A stretch of 64,000 bases of DNA from Conchocele bisecta (GCA_029237695.1 CM055279.1:5350323-5414322), one strand, 5' to 3'. Counted from the first letter of the stretch, positions 1 through 13,044 are shown. The notes: a model not told the origin generated them from the letters alone. A program made the numbers and translations.

Positions 1-1898
1 AATGTATACCAAGTTAAATAACCGAATCATTGTGCATTTATAGCAGATACTGATTCCAGGAGATTTGTGTTAAATATTATTTTTGGCAAAATATTAATAT
101 CCCAATGTGTGGGTCGGTCTCAGACATAAACCCGGTAAATCTTCAAATATTTATGTACATAAGGTACATACTGGTGAAAACACATCAGCTGTACACATAT
201 TTTAAATATTAAACAATATAATACGTAGGTAGCAATCGTGTTCTATGCTACATATATTACCAACACAAACATTAGATTAGGACACCTACAGATCAGCATG
301 CTTAACGAGTTGTGTATGCAAAATCTGACCTTTCTGTATGTACACAAGCTATAATAATTGACAAATAGCTTTTATTTATATTTTTAAGACGGGAATTCAG
401 TAATGCAAAATGAATCCAATTAGTACTTTCAGCGTATATAATTAGGACATGGCAGTCTAAACAACATTTTGCAGTTTAATTTCGGACTGAAACAGTATGT
501 ACTTTGTATCTTTGCAATAAACAAATTATGTATTCCTTTAAAATGATAGTTATACATTGTTCAATGTGTCATCTCGTATGTGTCAGCAATTAGTATCATT
601 CACCTTCCGGTATTACTGGTACATAATGATGTAATTGCTTTTATCCGATTAATACTGGCCGCCACCGTTTCTAATCTAATAAAATTAATTATCTTCTGAC
701 ATATATGTCATTGTTCCATGTAGATTATGTTGTTTGGTACCGAAACTGACCATGACAGGCAGTGTGTGCCAATTGATTCGCATAATCAACACAATTCGTA
801 TAAAATGGCGGCCTTCGCGAATTTATTAAACATGTAGATATTACAAACTTGCCTGGTAAACAGTTTGACACATTATATACATGTATATTTATTAAATAAA
901 CGATGTTGGTTGGCAAGTTTCCTTCGTTTATGCATGTACGATAGATCTAGAGAGCAAATTATGTAAACTATATGTAATTTTCAACAATAACCGTTGTCTT
1001 GTTTGTGAAACTTGACAAGTTTGAACGACAGCCATGATGCTTCTAGCACATGCAATGTTCAGAAGACATATATCTGAATGAGGTGTGGCCATATTACTAA
1101 AGAAGTGGTGTTTGGTACCCACAATGATAGCACGTCTTTGTAAATTTATTTTACATATTTTATAAAATTCCAGTAGCATGGCGGCCATCTTGGATTTTCA
1201 CAAGCTCTGTTCTGGCTTAAATCGTTTGTTATATATTCGGTAATGTGTTAGCTATGAAATAAATTAAGAAGTGCCAAATTGTCCCTTCTAATAATGGTTC
1301 CGCAATGTAGTGTATATACTACGGTAGCCGATGCTTTTCTCACTGGCGGCCATCTTGTTTATGCACATTAGTGGGCTTCAGTTACTACTTTGAAAAGGTA
1401 TATCATGAATAAATATATACAGGATATATTTCTAAACACATTGGCACCAGACATCTTTGGTGCGCTCAGATGGTACCGACAACTCTCTCGCGCCCAGGGC
1501 CGACTGTTTTCGAAGCCAAATAAACGTATTCATCGCACATGCGCCATTTAGTTTAGTAGATTTGTATTGTAACTTGCTTCATTGTATGTAAGTACTTTCA
1601 CCCAATGTTCTAATTAATTTCGATGGAGTGCCACTTTCATAGTCGCTATACTTTGCACATGTTTGGTTACCTGTTTTTTTGTCTTAGATTATAATGTCAT
1701 TCAACAATTAATGATATCCGCCATGGATTAAAAACCCGTACACATTTCAGCATACATGTATAATTTAGCTGTGAAAATATTTTGCCATGATATCAGAATG
1801 TACACATCTGAGTTGAAGTCACTATGCTGCCAAACACGGAAATTGACGCGACGTCACAATTTTTTTACTTACAGAAATGATGGTCGTACATTAGAATA
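1..1898. other. Non-coding stretch, nothing recognised
   Basis: AT-rich sequence without convincing coding regions; open frames are short and have no recognisable protein pattern. The motif GGCGGCCATCTTG, which matches a YY1-type site, occurs at about 1180-1192 and 1345-1357. I have no evidence of a promoter here. An 18-bp element, AATTGACGCGACGTCACA, at 1841-1858 recurs at 2054-2071 on the far side of the next palindrome. Confidence 0.5.
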
Positions 1899-2051
1899 GA
1901 GATAACCGTATTGAAATTTGTAATTTGGGGAGATACTCGGTGTATTTACGGTTGGAAACTCCGATTTACCTGCGTCGCCGTAAATCAAAGTTTCCAACCG
2001 TAAATCTACAGAGTATCTCCCAAAATTACACATTGTAATACAGTTATCTCC
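1899..2051. repeat. Palindrome flanked by 18-bp direct repeats
   Basis: Inverted arms of about 70 bp (from 1899 inward and 2051 inward) pair with few mismatches around a short loop near 1972-1978. Both sides carry the direct repeat AATTGACGCGACGTCACA (1841-1858 and 2054-2071). A hairpin between direct repeats fits a MITE-like insertion, but the repeats are not immediately adjacent to the arms on the left, so a target-site duplication is not proven. Confidence 0.6.
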
Positions 2052-2071
2052 TAAATTGACGCGACGTCACA

Positions 2072-2650
2072 AGTTTTAACTTACAATTCTCTGCACTACC
2101 CGCATTCGTGTTACGTAGTACGTTTGTTTTCAAACGAACGATGTCGAAACTGTGCATTTACATAATTGAGACATTACTGTGGTGGAAAAAACAATAAATT
2201 TAGAATCCTGCACAATATACTCCGCACAACTATGAAAATCGAAGCACAAGTATTTCATAAAATATTGGATTTTTCAACTGCTTCGTAGTGACGTTATTTC
2301 ATTGCTATATTTACCCATTACGTGCGAACGGATTGTCGCAAAGTATGTTCTTATTGTCACATCAATTCACTTTGACCAGACGTAAATGTCATATAAAGAT
2401 GAACAATGTGGCAGGTATATTAAACTTTTTACCAAGGAAGTCCGAGAACTTCATGACTGCACCTCGTATTTCGAAAATCAGTCATATGTTCCCTAAATGA
2501 CGTCAAAAGTGACACAAAATTCAGAGCTTATGTGGAATTTGATAATTTTTGTAAATTATTGCGTATTTTCGAAATCAAGTTCGGCGAAAAACGGTATTAC
2601 ACCGGTTTTATTTTGTTTCTAAAATTTCAGATTCTACATTGCCACACCGC
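2072..2650. other. Non-coding stretch, nothing recognised
   Basis: No coding pattern or clear repeat seen. It leads into the 45-bp minisatellite. Confidence 0.45.
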
Positions 2651-4305
2651 GGGTATGGTAGGGACAGAGCCAGGAGGAAGCATAGGAGGGGGTATAGTCA
2701 CATAGCCAGCCATGGTAGGGACAGAGCCAGGAGGGAGTATAGTCCCATAGACAGCCATGGTAGGGACAGAGCCATTTTGATATATAGTCGCATAGACAGC
2801 CATGGTAGGGCCGGAACCAGGAGGGAGAATAGTCCAATAGACAGCCATGGTAGGGACGAAGCCAGTAGGGAGAATAGTCCAATAGACAGTCATGGTAGGG
2901 ACGGAGCCGGGAGGGAGTATAGTACCATGGATAGCGAAGGTATGGACGGAGCCAGTAGGGAGTATTGTCCCATAGACAGCCATGGTAGGGACAGAGCTGG
3001 GAGGGAGTCTAGTCCCACAGACAGCCATGGTAGGGACAGAGCCGGGATGAAGTATAGTCCCATAGACAGCCATGGTAGGGACGGAGCCGGGAGGGAGTAT
3101 AGTTCCATGGATAGCGATGGTAGGGACGGATCCAGGAAAGAGAATAGTCCAATAGACAATCATGGTAGGAACGGAGCCGGGAGGGAGTATAGTCCCATGG
3201 ATAGCGATGGTAGGGACGGAGCCAGTAGGGAGTATTGTCCCATAGACAGCCATGGTAGGGACAGAGCCGGGAGGGAGTCTAGTCCCACAGACAGCCATGG
3301 TAAGGACAGAGCCGGGATGGAGTATAGTCCCATAGACAGCCATGGTAGGGACGGAGCCGGGAGGGAGTATAGTCCTATAGACAGCCATGGTAGGGACAGA
3401 GCCTGGAGGGAGAATAGTCCCACAGACAGCCATGGTAGGGACAGAGCCGGGAGGGAGTATAGTCACATAGACAGCCATGGTAAGGACGGAGGCGGGAGAG
3501 ATTATAGTCCCACAGACAGCCATGGAAGTGACGGAGCCAGGAGGGAGTATAGTCCCACAGACAGACATGGTAGTGACGAAGCCGGGAGTGAGTATAGTCC
3601 CACAGACAGCCATGGTAGGGACGGAGCCGGGAGAGATTATAGTCCCATAGCCAGCCATGGTAATGACGGTGCCGGGAGAGATTATAGTCCCACAGCCAGC
3701 CATGGTATTGACGGAGCAAGGAGGAGGTATTGTTCCACAGACAGTAATTGTAGTGACGGAGCCAGGAGGGAATATAGTCCCACAAATAGCCATGGTAGGG
3801 ACGGGGCCGGGAGGGAGTATAGCCCCATAGACAGCCATGGTAGTGGCGGAGCAAGGAGGAAGTATAGTCCCACAGCCAGTCAAGGTAGGGACAGAGCCGG
3901 TAGAGATTATAGTCCCACAGCCAGCCATGGTAGGGACGGAACCGGGAGGGAGTATAGCCCCACAGACAGACATGGTAGTGACGGAGGCAGGAGGGAGTAT
4001 AGTCCCACAGACAGCCATGGTAGGGACAGAGCCGGGATGGAACATAGTCCCACAGACAGCCATGGTAGGGACAGACTCGGGGTAGATTATAGTCCCACAG
4101 ACAGCCATGGTAGTGACGGAGCCAGGAGGGAGTATAGTCCCGCAGACAGCCATGATAGGATAGACTCGGGGTAGATTATAGTCCCACAGACAGCCATGGT
4201 AGTGACGGAGCCAGGAGGGAGTATAGTCCCACAGATAGCCATGGTAGGGACAGAGCCTGGAGGGAATATGGTCCCACAGACAGCCATGGTAGGGACAGAG
4301 CCGGA
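2651..4305. repeat. 45-bp minisatellite, about 37 copies
   Basis: Tandem array of a 45-bp unit of the type AGCCATGGTAGGGACGGAGC followed by CGGGAGGGAGTATAGTCCCACAGAC. Because 45 is divisible by 3 and the unit lacks stops in several frames, both strands stay open for about 510 codons, giving 15-residue repeats (around TMAVCGTILPPGSVP on the minus strand and GRDGAGREYSPIDSH on the plus strand). Substitutions among units are common but indels are rare. The long frames are most simply a by-product of the repeat; no start context, splice site or neighbouring exon supports a protein. Confidence 0.9.
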
Positions 4306-4439
4306 GATATTATAGTGGCCAACGCAGCCCTAGGGAGCTGATCTCAACCAAAAGGGCCCGCAAGTCGGTTAACTCAGAGTGTCCGGTAATTGCGGAGTCA
4401 CATCGACACGATTTCTCAAAGTATAAATACTTAAAGGTG

Positions 4440-5690
4440 ACGATCACCTAGTAGTCTCTAACTATCTTCCACAGTACCCACAGTGTGTATATACCTTGTC
4501 TACAACGTATCACAATACCGAAAGTGTGCATCTACCTAATCCACACCGTATCACAGTACCGACAGTATGTATATATATTGTCTACACCACATCACAGTAC
4601 ACACAGTGTGAATATACTTTGACTACAACGTATTAAAAATACCGACAGTGTGTTTATACAGTGTCTGCACCGTATAACAATACACACAGTGTATATACAC
4701 AGTGTCTGCACCGTATCACAATACCTACATTGTTTAAATACCTTGTCTAAACCGTATTACAATACCGAAAGTGTTCATATACCTTGATTACACCGTATCA
4801 CAATACCGATAGTGCGTATATACATTGTCTACACCATATCACAATACGATAGTGTGTACATACATTCCGTATCATGGACCTATCAAACGTATCACAATAC
4901 CGAGAGTGTATATATATATATTGTGAATTGCCCACACTGTATAACACTACCGACATTGTTTATATACCTTGCCTACACCGTATGACAATACCCACAGTGT
5001 ATATATAGCTTGTCCACACCGTATATACTGTATATACTATATATACACACTGCTTGTATTGTGATACGGTGTTGACAAGGTATACATACACTGTAGGTAT
5101 TGTGATGCGGTGTAGACAAGGTATACACACACTGTAGGTATTGTGATACGGTGTAGACAAGGTATATATACACACTGTCGATATTATCATACGGTGCAGA
5201 CAACGTATATATATCAACTGTGGTATGGTGTTTACTCCGGGTACTCCGGTTTCCTCCCACCTTAATGACCACCCTTACGCATTCATTGGTGCCAACGGAA
5301 GCGTTTGTATAAGTGCTCTCGTGCTTGTTTGTAATCGTTGTAAAATAAATAAAGTTTATACTTTAACTGTTGGTATTGTGATACGGTTTGGACAAGGTAT
5401 ATACACACTGTCGGTATCGTGATACAGTGTAGACTATGCATAGACATGTGGAAACTATCCACTATATCCACATTGTTTATAAACGTTATTTACACTGCAT
5501 CACAATACCCACATTTGTGTTTATATACCCTGTCTACACCGTATCACAATACTGACATTGTGTATATACTTTGTCTACACAGTATTACAATACCGACAGT
5601 GTGTATATACATTGTTTACACCGTATCACAGTACTAACAGTGTGTACATGCATCGTCTACATCGTGTCAAGGAAGCTGTCCACTATATCA
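4440..5690. repeat. Degenerate ~41-bp repeat field with orientation switches
   Basis: Diverged units around GTATCACAATACCGACAGTG followed by TGTATATACCTTGTCTACACC. Units run in plus orientation to about 5035, are inverted at about 5040-5215 and 5365-5430, and return to plus orientation from about 5440. The field is therefore partly palindromic. A further piece lies at about 6236-6355, beyond the Penelope-like fragment. Confidence 0.75.
5225..5362 (+). other. Possible retroposon 3' tail inside the repeat field
   Basis: A non-repeat island with CCGGGTACTCCGGTTTCCTCC and ending in AATAAATAAAG-type A-rich sequence. Such a block resembles the 3' ends of invertebrate non-LTR elements or SINEs, by recollection only. 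It interrupts the inverted part of the 41-bp repeat field. Confidence 0.3.
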
Positions 5691-5703
5691 CAATAGATGT
5701 GAG

Positions 5704-5993
5704 GTGAAGAATGTAATATATGTCATGAGATGCCACGGGTGTAGTCACGAATACATAGGATAAACTGGCGATCTCTTACACAAACGCATCACCATCCATG
5801 ACCAGCAGATAAAACACCCGATGACGCGAATGTCGAAATTCAGTGCACATATAGACACTTGTGCAAATAGGTACACGCCAACGTATTATATTTTCCATTT
5901 TATAAAATGAAAACTGAAAGCACCATTACTAGGAAAACAAAGGAATTATACTTCATAAACAACGCTAAAACCACATTTAAATCAAATTACGTG
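5704..5993 (+). pseudogene. Penelope-like element fragment (GIY-YIG-like endonuclease region)
   Basis: Reading from GTG at 5704 gives a frame with a YVMRCHGCSHEYIG core, followed after an in-frame TAA by TGDLLHKRITIHDQQIK and then a Cys/His-containing stretch. A shift near 5905 opens FPFYKMKTESTITRKTKE. The spacing of the YV..C..C...YIG block, the downstream H..QI and the final F.KM..ES...R...E block is what I know from the C-terminal GIY-YIG-type domain of Penelope-like retroelements. The stop falls where the family usually has Glu, and there is one frameshift, so it is a dead fragment. It lies inside the 41-bp repeat field. No reverse transcriptase domain was found upstream. Confidence 0.6.
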
Positions 5994-6790
5994 AATTCAT
6001 CCATGCCATCACACATGTGTATGATACATGTACATATATATGACGTTTGTTGAAGTATGCGTTTAGCAACGTCACGTTACACAGTTCCGTCCCCTAAAGT
6101 AGTGAAACCGGTTGTGAACCATGAATAAGAAATACAATTTCGTAGTGGAATCGGACTTTATTTCTATCATATACATTCCTTCAAGTTGTACGTGCACATC
6201 GTTTTTAAGTGTATGTGTGTGTGTGTGTGTGTTTTGTTTACACCGTAACATAATATCAATATATATATACATTGACTACACCGTATCACGGAAACTAACC
6301 ACTATATCACAATATCAACAGTGTGTATATATATATTATCTATAACGTATTACAACATACAATTTGTAGCTTTTATGTCCAGACATATTTAATCGAACAA
6401 TGTCATGCTTGAAAAGCAGTAGTATGTCGTTTTCTATTTCGGGTCTCTATGAAGCAATACAATTATATGTACATAATACATTGTTAGTATAATTATATTT
6501 CATCCCGCTGTCGTTCTTGTGTAGCAACTATTTTTTTTAAATACATTTTAAAATCAGAAAATTTTGGTTCTGTATTTCTCCATTTGCAAGAAAATATAAA
6601 ATATTTTCACATATTTTCACAAATATAATGCACAGGTTTAAGAATATATTTTTCTGTTCATATTGTCCAAAACGCATTAAATGTCAATCTACATTATATC
6701 TAACATCATGACCCTTTAAAAATGAGCCCACTTGTAACCAGAAATGCCGACCTTTATTGCATTCCCACAATTGGTGTTTATTTGTTTCCT
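5994..6790. other. Non-coding; short (TG)n and repeat remnant
   Basis: Contains a (TG)n tract at about 6213-6232, a remnant of the 41-bp repeat at about 6236-6355, and AT-rich sequence with nothing recognised. Confidence 0.5.
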
Positions 6791-7092
6791 GTATTTGTTT
6801 CATCAACATTGCAAAGTATACTTATCTAGCAAAGTATACTTTGAGGGAGTAATCATTTATTTTTCCTGAAATGCATTATTTCAAATAGAACTAACCGCTG
6901 CATACATTTGATGATTAAATGTATGCAGACTTATTATACTGAATTTATTACATTATCACAGCCAAAATGGCTGTGATAATGTAATACATTCAGTATAATA
7001 AAAATTAATAAATTTATTCTTCAATTGAAAGTTTCTCCCTCAAAGTATACTTTGCTAGATAAGTATACTTTGCAATGTTTGGTGAAAAGGGC
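6791..7092. mobile_element. MITE family A, copy 1
   Basis: About 300-bp palindromic element with CATCAACATTGCAAAGTATA near the left end and its complement at the right end, and a central inverted repeat around TATCACAGCCAAAATGGCTG. A TA follows the right end; the left terminus is diverged. The longer asymmetric arm lies on the left, so this copy is inverted relative to those at 25985 and 48092. Confidence 0.8.
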
Positions 7093-7663
7093 TACAAGGC
7101 CACGGTAAAGAAGTCACACAGATTAGAATTGACTATGTTACATGTACAAGTAATCATTTGTTCCTACAATTCTCATCAGAAATCTGTACTGACAATTTCT
7201 TATTTCAGTACTTATTGCGCTCAAAGGTTTAAGTAAAGGATCGAGGTTTATAAATACATTAAATATACATAAAAGCATTAATAAGTGGAAAAGCAATAAG
7301 CTAAACGACATTATTTACTCCCTCCTATACACAGTACCAAGGTCCCGACGGCCGCGAGACAACGGACTCTCACGAAACAATCAACCGATTGATATCACTG
7401 TCGCCTATTGTAGAAGTTAGGAAAATGTTAGCCCTCCGCAACGATATATTCCACCGGTTACTAGACAAAAAAAATGAATGTATGCGATAGCTCTAGTACA
7501 GCTGAGTGGCATATTATCAGGAAACCGGTGCACTTGTTTTACGCCGGCGTGCAGTGCAACACCAGTGGATAACAACATCTCAAACACAGGTGGTTTCAAT
7601 ATGTGCATAAATTATGCAAATATGCATGGGCGTCGCCAGGGGCCGTAAGTCTGCAGGACTCCT
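7093..7663. other. Non-coding stretch, nothing recognised
   Basis: No coding pattern or clear repeat seen between the family A and family B MITEs. Confidence 0.4.
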
Positions 7664-7857
7664 GGGGCTGTTTCACTAAACTTCGTACGACTAAAATATT
7701 CGTAAGTGCAAATTTAGGATCTTCTGGAAATTTCAATTGATGGGTTTACGTTTATTGAGCATAGGCTACATACGCAGCCGATGCTCAATAAATGTAAATC
7801 CAATAATTGTTTACAAGAAAACAGTGTTAGTCGTACGAAGTTTAGTGAAATAACCCC
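7664..7857. mobile_element. MITE family B, copy 1
   Basis: Inverted ends GTTTCACTAAACTTCGTACG and complement, with a central hairpin around GAGCATAGGCTACATACGCA. About 195 bp. Related copies lie at 24222, 24467, 25038, 39524, 40300, 41078, 53780 and 60397. Confidence 0.8.
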
Positions 7858-8504
7858 TAGCATTTTTTAAAAAGGAGTTTGAATTTCAGCTGTGAAGCAT
7901 ATTTCGGTTGCTTCACTGCCCCGGAATGTTCTGATTTCCAGAAGCCAAATGCAGCATTCGGGTATGTTTGGATCACAACTGGCAACGAGTTTTAGGTCAG
8001 CTTAAGAGGCGTATTCTGAAAAAATTTGCATATTGCAATACGTTTGGCGTCTGTAGACTATATGTACGTTTTGTTAGTAGGGCATTTAAATAATATAATG
8101 CCTGCTCATACTTAAAATGGCTGTACATTAGTAAAAAAAATAACAATGGCAAAAAAGAGGAAACCTATTCACCCCTCCACAAAAGTATGATTTGTGGCCA
8201 GGTTAAACAAAACAGCCCAGCACATTATAGTTTTTCAAATTTTATTAAAAAAGAGGAAATCCTCTGATGAAAAGAGGAAAATTCACACCACAGATTTTTA
8301 TAAAAAAAGAATCCCGCTGGCTCCAAAAAAGGGGCTTTGTACGAACCTGTCGAACCGCCCCTGACGATGCCCTTGAATTTACTTACTGATCTGGTTCCGC
8401 TGGAAGCTGTAGAAAGCGTTCACGGTAGTAGGAGCGGTTGCCCATCTGTAAATACAGTATTGTTGGGAATCTGCATTGAACATTTTAATCGAATAATCGG
8501 ACTC
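7858..8504. other. Non-coding stretch, nothing recognised
   Basis: A-rich runs but no coding pattern or clear repeat seen. Confidence 0.4.
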
Positions 8505-8760
8505 CTTACCGATTTTAGAGCTAGCTGCAAATCATTTGAAGGACTCTCTATATCATTTGGAGCTACCTCTAAATAAGTAATGCTAGCTATATTTTAATGC
8601 TGGCTCTAAATATTTAAAGCTAGCTCCAATTATTTAGAACGAGCAATAATTATTTGAGTTTATGTACATTTGGCGTCCCAGGAACGCCAAATATACATAA
8701 AATCAAATAATTAATGCTAGCTCTAAATAGTTAATGCTGGCTCTAATTATTGCCATCTTA
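8505..8760. repeat. Palindromic GAGCTAGC-rich repeat
   Basis: Alternating GAGCTAGCTCTAAAT and ATTTGGAGCTAGC motifs make nested inverted repeats, with TTTGAGTTTATGTACATTTG toward the centre. A related copy is at 34285-34440. Confidence 0.65.
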
Positions 8761-10319
8761 GATTACGCGACGTCTTCATTTTTATCAAATCTGAAAAGGC
8801 TCAATCCAAAGACCTATAACTGTGAAGTTTGGTCAGCATCGGCCAAGTGGTTCGTTAGAAGATGTTTTAAATATACGTGTATAATAATAAACATGATAAT
8901 TTGACATATCGGTGGCCATCTTTAATGACGTTTTGACCAAAAGACATCCATCAGAGCGATCGTCACGTCGATAAACACGATTTAAGGACTGACTATATAG
9001 AATATGACCGTTTGTTTCAAATGTAGTGGAATCATACATGTGACTGAATATCTATATAAAGTACAACTGACCCTGTACTTCTTACAGTATATTATACAGA
9101 GCATTGAGTTGCCATCTGAGCCATTTTAGTTTGTACATGTTATCGGACAGTTTCACCACTTGGAGGGTTTGACACCTATAGAAAATAATATGGCAGAACA
9201 TCTAATACAAATTGGTCCAATAGGTCCCACATATATAGGATGACAACGTCCTATAAATATTATTCCAGCAGACTACACAAAAAGCTAGAAATTTGAGCAT
9301 TTCTACCATCAGTCACAAAATATACAATGGACACGTTTCCAATGTGTAAAATGTCAAACCTATGCACTGTCTATTATTAGAAGTGCATCTGCCACAGGTA
9401 AAACCCGTATTTACTCGCATAGCAGGCAAGTAGACAGTAGTGACAATAAATTCAGATAACTGCTTACAAGTCACTGGATTCGATACAGTATTTATGTTAA
9501 TACAGGTATATATCTACAGCACTGAGTATTGTTCTTACTGTTACACAGTCTTTACTGAATTCTCAAATATTTTAACAAAGGGTCAACAAATCTTTCAGAT
9601 GTCAGACTTTGTATATACATTTGATGAAAATAAGGAATAGCTTGCTGTAGTCAGATGTCTCCCCATAATGTTGCACTAAATTTTATTCACGTGTTTGTCA
9701 TATTATTAGTGGTATGTGTCAAACGTAATAAGAGTTAAAACTGGCTGATGGATTGTACATGCTAAGATGGCCGACATGAAAACTCCATATGTGGTAGGTA
9801 GTCTTACTTTTAACCCGTATTTTAGCTAGTGGTGAAGTTATTTTTGTAGTACAGTATACTATTTTGAATCATGGCAGTTGATGCTATGTTCATGCCATGT
9901 TTGGCATAGTCCATTTTAAAGTAATTTGATTGGTCATCAATGTCAGCTCAGGGTAATATTTGTTCCATTTAAATCATTCAGTCCTTATAGCTGGTCAAAG
10001 CAACATCAACCTGATATATGTATCTGAGTGCTATTTGCGATACTTCTTCATTGAACGACGTCGAGTGACTGATGTAGTTGGTATAAGAGGAATTGTGGAT
10101 TGAGTGTGAGTGGTATGTAACCTTTTATTATATTTTAATGCATGTATTTGTGAACGGAACAGGTTATAGTCCAGTGCTACACGCCATATGAATCGGAAGT
10201 TACGAGAGTCCGTTATTGCACTGTGTGCACTGGATATAAACTGTTCGCATGTCATGTAGGTAACTCATCAGTTGTGGTTTTATATGTTGTTGAGACGTAA
10301 TTCATATTTCCGTCAGTTA
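8761..10319. other. Non-coding stretch, nothing recognised
   Basis: No homology-like coding pattern, tandem repeat or inverted end seen by eye. Confidence 0.4.
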
Positions 10320-10450
10320 TTAATAAAATCTGTGAAAATGGTCGCCGTCTTTGTAAACCGGAGTTCGCCCGACCAGACTGTGCGGCTGCGCAGGCTGATC
10401 TTTGCCTACGCTGTTTGCAAAGGCCAAGTGATCCATTTTCGTATATTTGT
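10320..10450. repeat. Dispersed repeat family G, fragment
   Basis: Contains the motif CAGACTGTGCGGCTGCGCAG followed by GCTGATCTTTGCCTACGCTG. Variants of this motif pair (an initial TGCGCA.. block and a TGATC.GG.TCTACACTG block) recur at 21590, 39900, 42460, 50640, 54150 and 55760, so it is a dispersed repeat and not a gene. Confidence 0.55.
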
Positions 10451-12183
10451 GATCAGTTTATGTGTATTTTCTGTGTAGCATTGTTGGCTCTGGGACATTG
10501 GCAAACAGGTTAAACCCTGATTAGATTGCACAAGGGTGCAGCCTGATCTGGGTCTACACTTGGTGCAAATGTTGTCGGCCACCTTCTTCCATGAAAGGGT
10601 TGATAGTAGCCATGACCATAGCCGCGAGCAAATAATATCTATTGTGACAATGACATTGTGCTAGCATAGCCAAGTATGTTGTCTGTGCATTGGCTGCATA
10701 TTTGCATTGTGTTACAAATGTGTGTATTATTGTTGATCTGTGATATAATATGCATCAGCTATGATATGTCAGTTCTGTGTGTCGTTGGCACTGATCAGTT
10801 GCTATGGGTTTAGTTTGATCAGGGTCTACAGTGATGCACAACTGAATAACTGTTGCATAGTATATGGGTGAGTGTGTAATCAGTGGGTGACAATGTGTAC
10901 AGGAGCATTCATGTGCATCCGATTGTCTGTGCAGTCTGTTTAGGTTTATGACAACGTCCAATGGATGTTGTATGTATAGGATCTGTTTTATTATGTTTTA
11001 TTGGCTAAGTGAATGCACCGATTTTAATAGATTTAGTCATGTAGTTATGCACATGAGAATCGTCTCCATGTGATAACTGGTGCACTGGAATCATTAGAAT
11101 CATATCAGTATAATTGTAATGCATGTAATATCATTGTGATTAACTTGACTAGTGCATCTTATAATTGTTCACTAGGGATGAGTGTTGGTGTGGCGACGGC
11201 CAGAGGACCATGACTTGATTTATGGTGTAAACGTTTTGGGACCATATCCCGGTAGGTTATCGACATATATTGTAAGGGTTTAGTGCATGTCTGTATATTT
11301 ATCCCAGAATGGTTGTAGGTTCAATCCCTTCATTTCACTGGATTATCAGTTTGGTGAATTACTGTGCGAACATGTTTGGTTCATGAGAATCGTTTCCTTT
11401 TCATTATATTCTCCACATGTTCGAGGCTAAGTGATTTATGACAGAGGTGTCACATTCGGTAAAGTCAGCTGATATTGGGTATTAGTGTATATCATACTGA
11501 TATGTGAATCTGTGGTATTTATCCACGAAAGGAGGAGTTCGAATATTGTAAATTGCAATAATTGACTAGGTTTTTGTAGGATCCATGTACTGTGCAATAT
11601 TGTGTAAATGTTATGTAAATGTAAGCTTATTTTATGTAATGTTTGTTTCAGAAATATTTATCTACTTGTTTATACCAATAAACATTACGTTCTGAAAGAA
11701 AATGTTTCGAGGTGTATTGATACAACTTGCGTGACACCAGCATTTCCCCCCTCATCGTGAGCTAGCCGGGAAGGGGTTACGACATATGCACTGTGTAGGA
11801 TATAGTAAGAAGAGAATGTTCACATGTATGTTATGCATATATCCCATCACATTTACGAAGCAGTTATGCATGAATCATTAGATGATCAGGGGCCCCAAGG
11901 GTCCATAATATATGGCATGACCATATTCGGTCTAAGTTGAAATTTCAGGATTCCAGGTGTTTTGTTTTCAATTGAGAAGCTGTCTGATTGCTGTACAAAA
12001 ATGGCAAGCACTGTCAAATAAGGGTGGTTTTATCAGATCAAGGTCCCGATATTATAGTGAGTTCATTCAGAAGATATTACCACAAATATGGTGACCCCAT
12101 TGACCATTTTGAAACAATCTGACAGAACATGGTATATGGTTCATTTACCCAGATTCGTCGAAATCAGTATGGGTGTTCATAAG
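10451..12183. other. Non-coding; possible LTR-type end near 11700-11740
   Basis: GT-rich sequence without coding pattern. Around 11679-11735 an AATAAA signal is followed by a stretch ending TTGCGTGACACCAGC, which could be an LTR end, but no second LTR or gag-pol was seen, so this is only a weak suspicion. Confidence 0.25.
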
Positions 12184-12766
12184 GCAATAATTCCAGCACA
12201 AAAAATATTTAAACAATTTCCTAACATTTGATTGGCCCGTAGCAAGTCTCTGTCCAAAATGTATATGCCAGTAAACTCCCACGCCGAACTACTTTCCGTA
12301 ACCGTGAGGAGCAGTTAAAATAATTCTTAAGAAAACGGAAAATAAACACATTTTCTTGATGAATTTATTTCAAATGCTGGAATTAAAAGGAATGATATGA
12401 TATAAACTTGGAAAAGTCGCGGGAATACTGGACGAGGCCTTCCAGCCTTCGTCCAGTATTCCCGCGACTTTTCCAAGTTTATACCCCGATCAATTCCACA
12501 AAAAGGCCATACATTCCTATAATGCCTTTTGACGAATATGACATACTTTTGAAGTATGCGACGACCTCCATCTTTAACAAAATGCTTCATACATAAATCA
12601 TCCTTGTAAAGTTTGGTCAATATCGATCCAGCGGTTCGGGAGAAGGCGTTTAAAAATGTGAACGTTCGACGGACGGACAGTATTTTCTCATAGCGCCCTT
12701 TCCGTCCCAAACAGAGTCCGGTGATGGCCCACAACCCTCGCCGGCCCGGGCTCAGGGGTGGAGGTT

Positions 12767-12816
<50 letters not shown>

Positions 12817-12885
12817 GGGGGGGGGTAGCAGACTTTTTTGTGGGACCCTTGACGCGCCCGCCACCCCTCGTCTGCGCCTCCCAAC
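12184..12885. repeat. Left terminal inverted repeat
   Basis: Starts GCAATAATTCCAGCACAA. The outer arm to 12524 matches the complement of 20134-20420 apart from an extra 54-bp hairpin half around 12398-12452. The inner block includes a (TG)n tract (12769-12812), a G run, and GTAGCAGACTTTTTTGTGGG, which pairs with the complement at 19850-19877. Confidence 0.75.
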
Positions 12886-13044
12886 GCCCTTTCCGCCCTC
12901 AAAAGAGACACCGGGGACGGCCCACAACACTCGCTGTCTTTTTTTCTGGGGTCCTTGACACACCCGTCACTCCTCCCTGCGTCTCCCAGCACACTTTCCA
13001 CCCTCAAAAGAAAGTCAGGGGACAGCCCACAACCCACCCCGGCC

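Noticed and set aside
11310..11330. B-box-like GGTTCAATCCC, possible tRNA or SINE
   Set aside because: No A box or cloverleaf could be found at the proper distance.
11160..11740. Solo LTR
   Set aside because: No paired terminus, primer site or target duplication could be shown; kept only as a weak remark.
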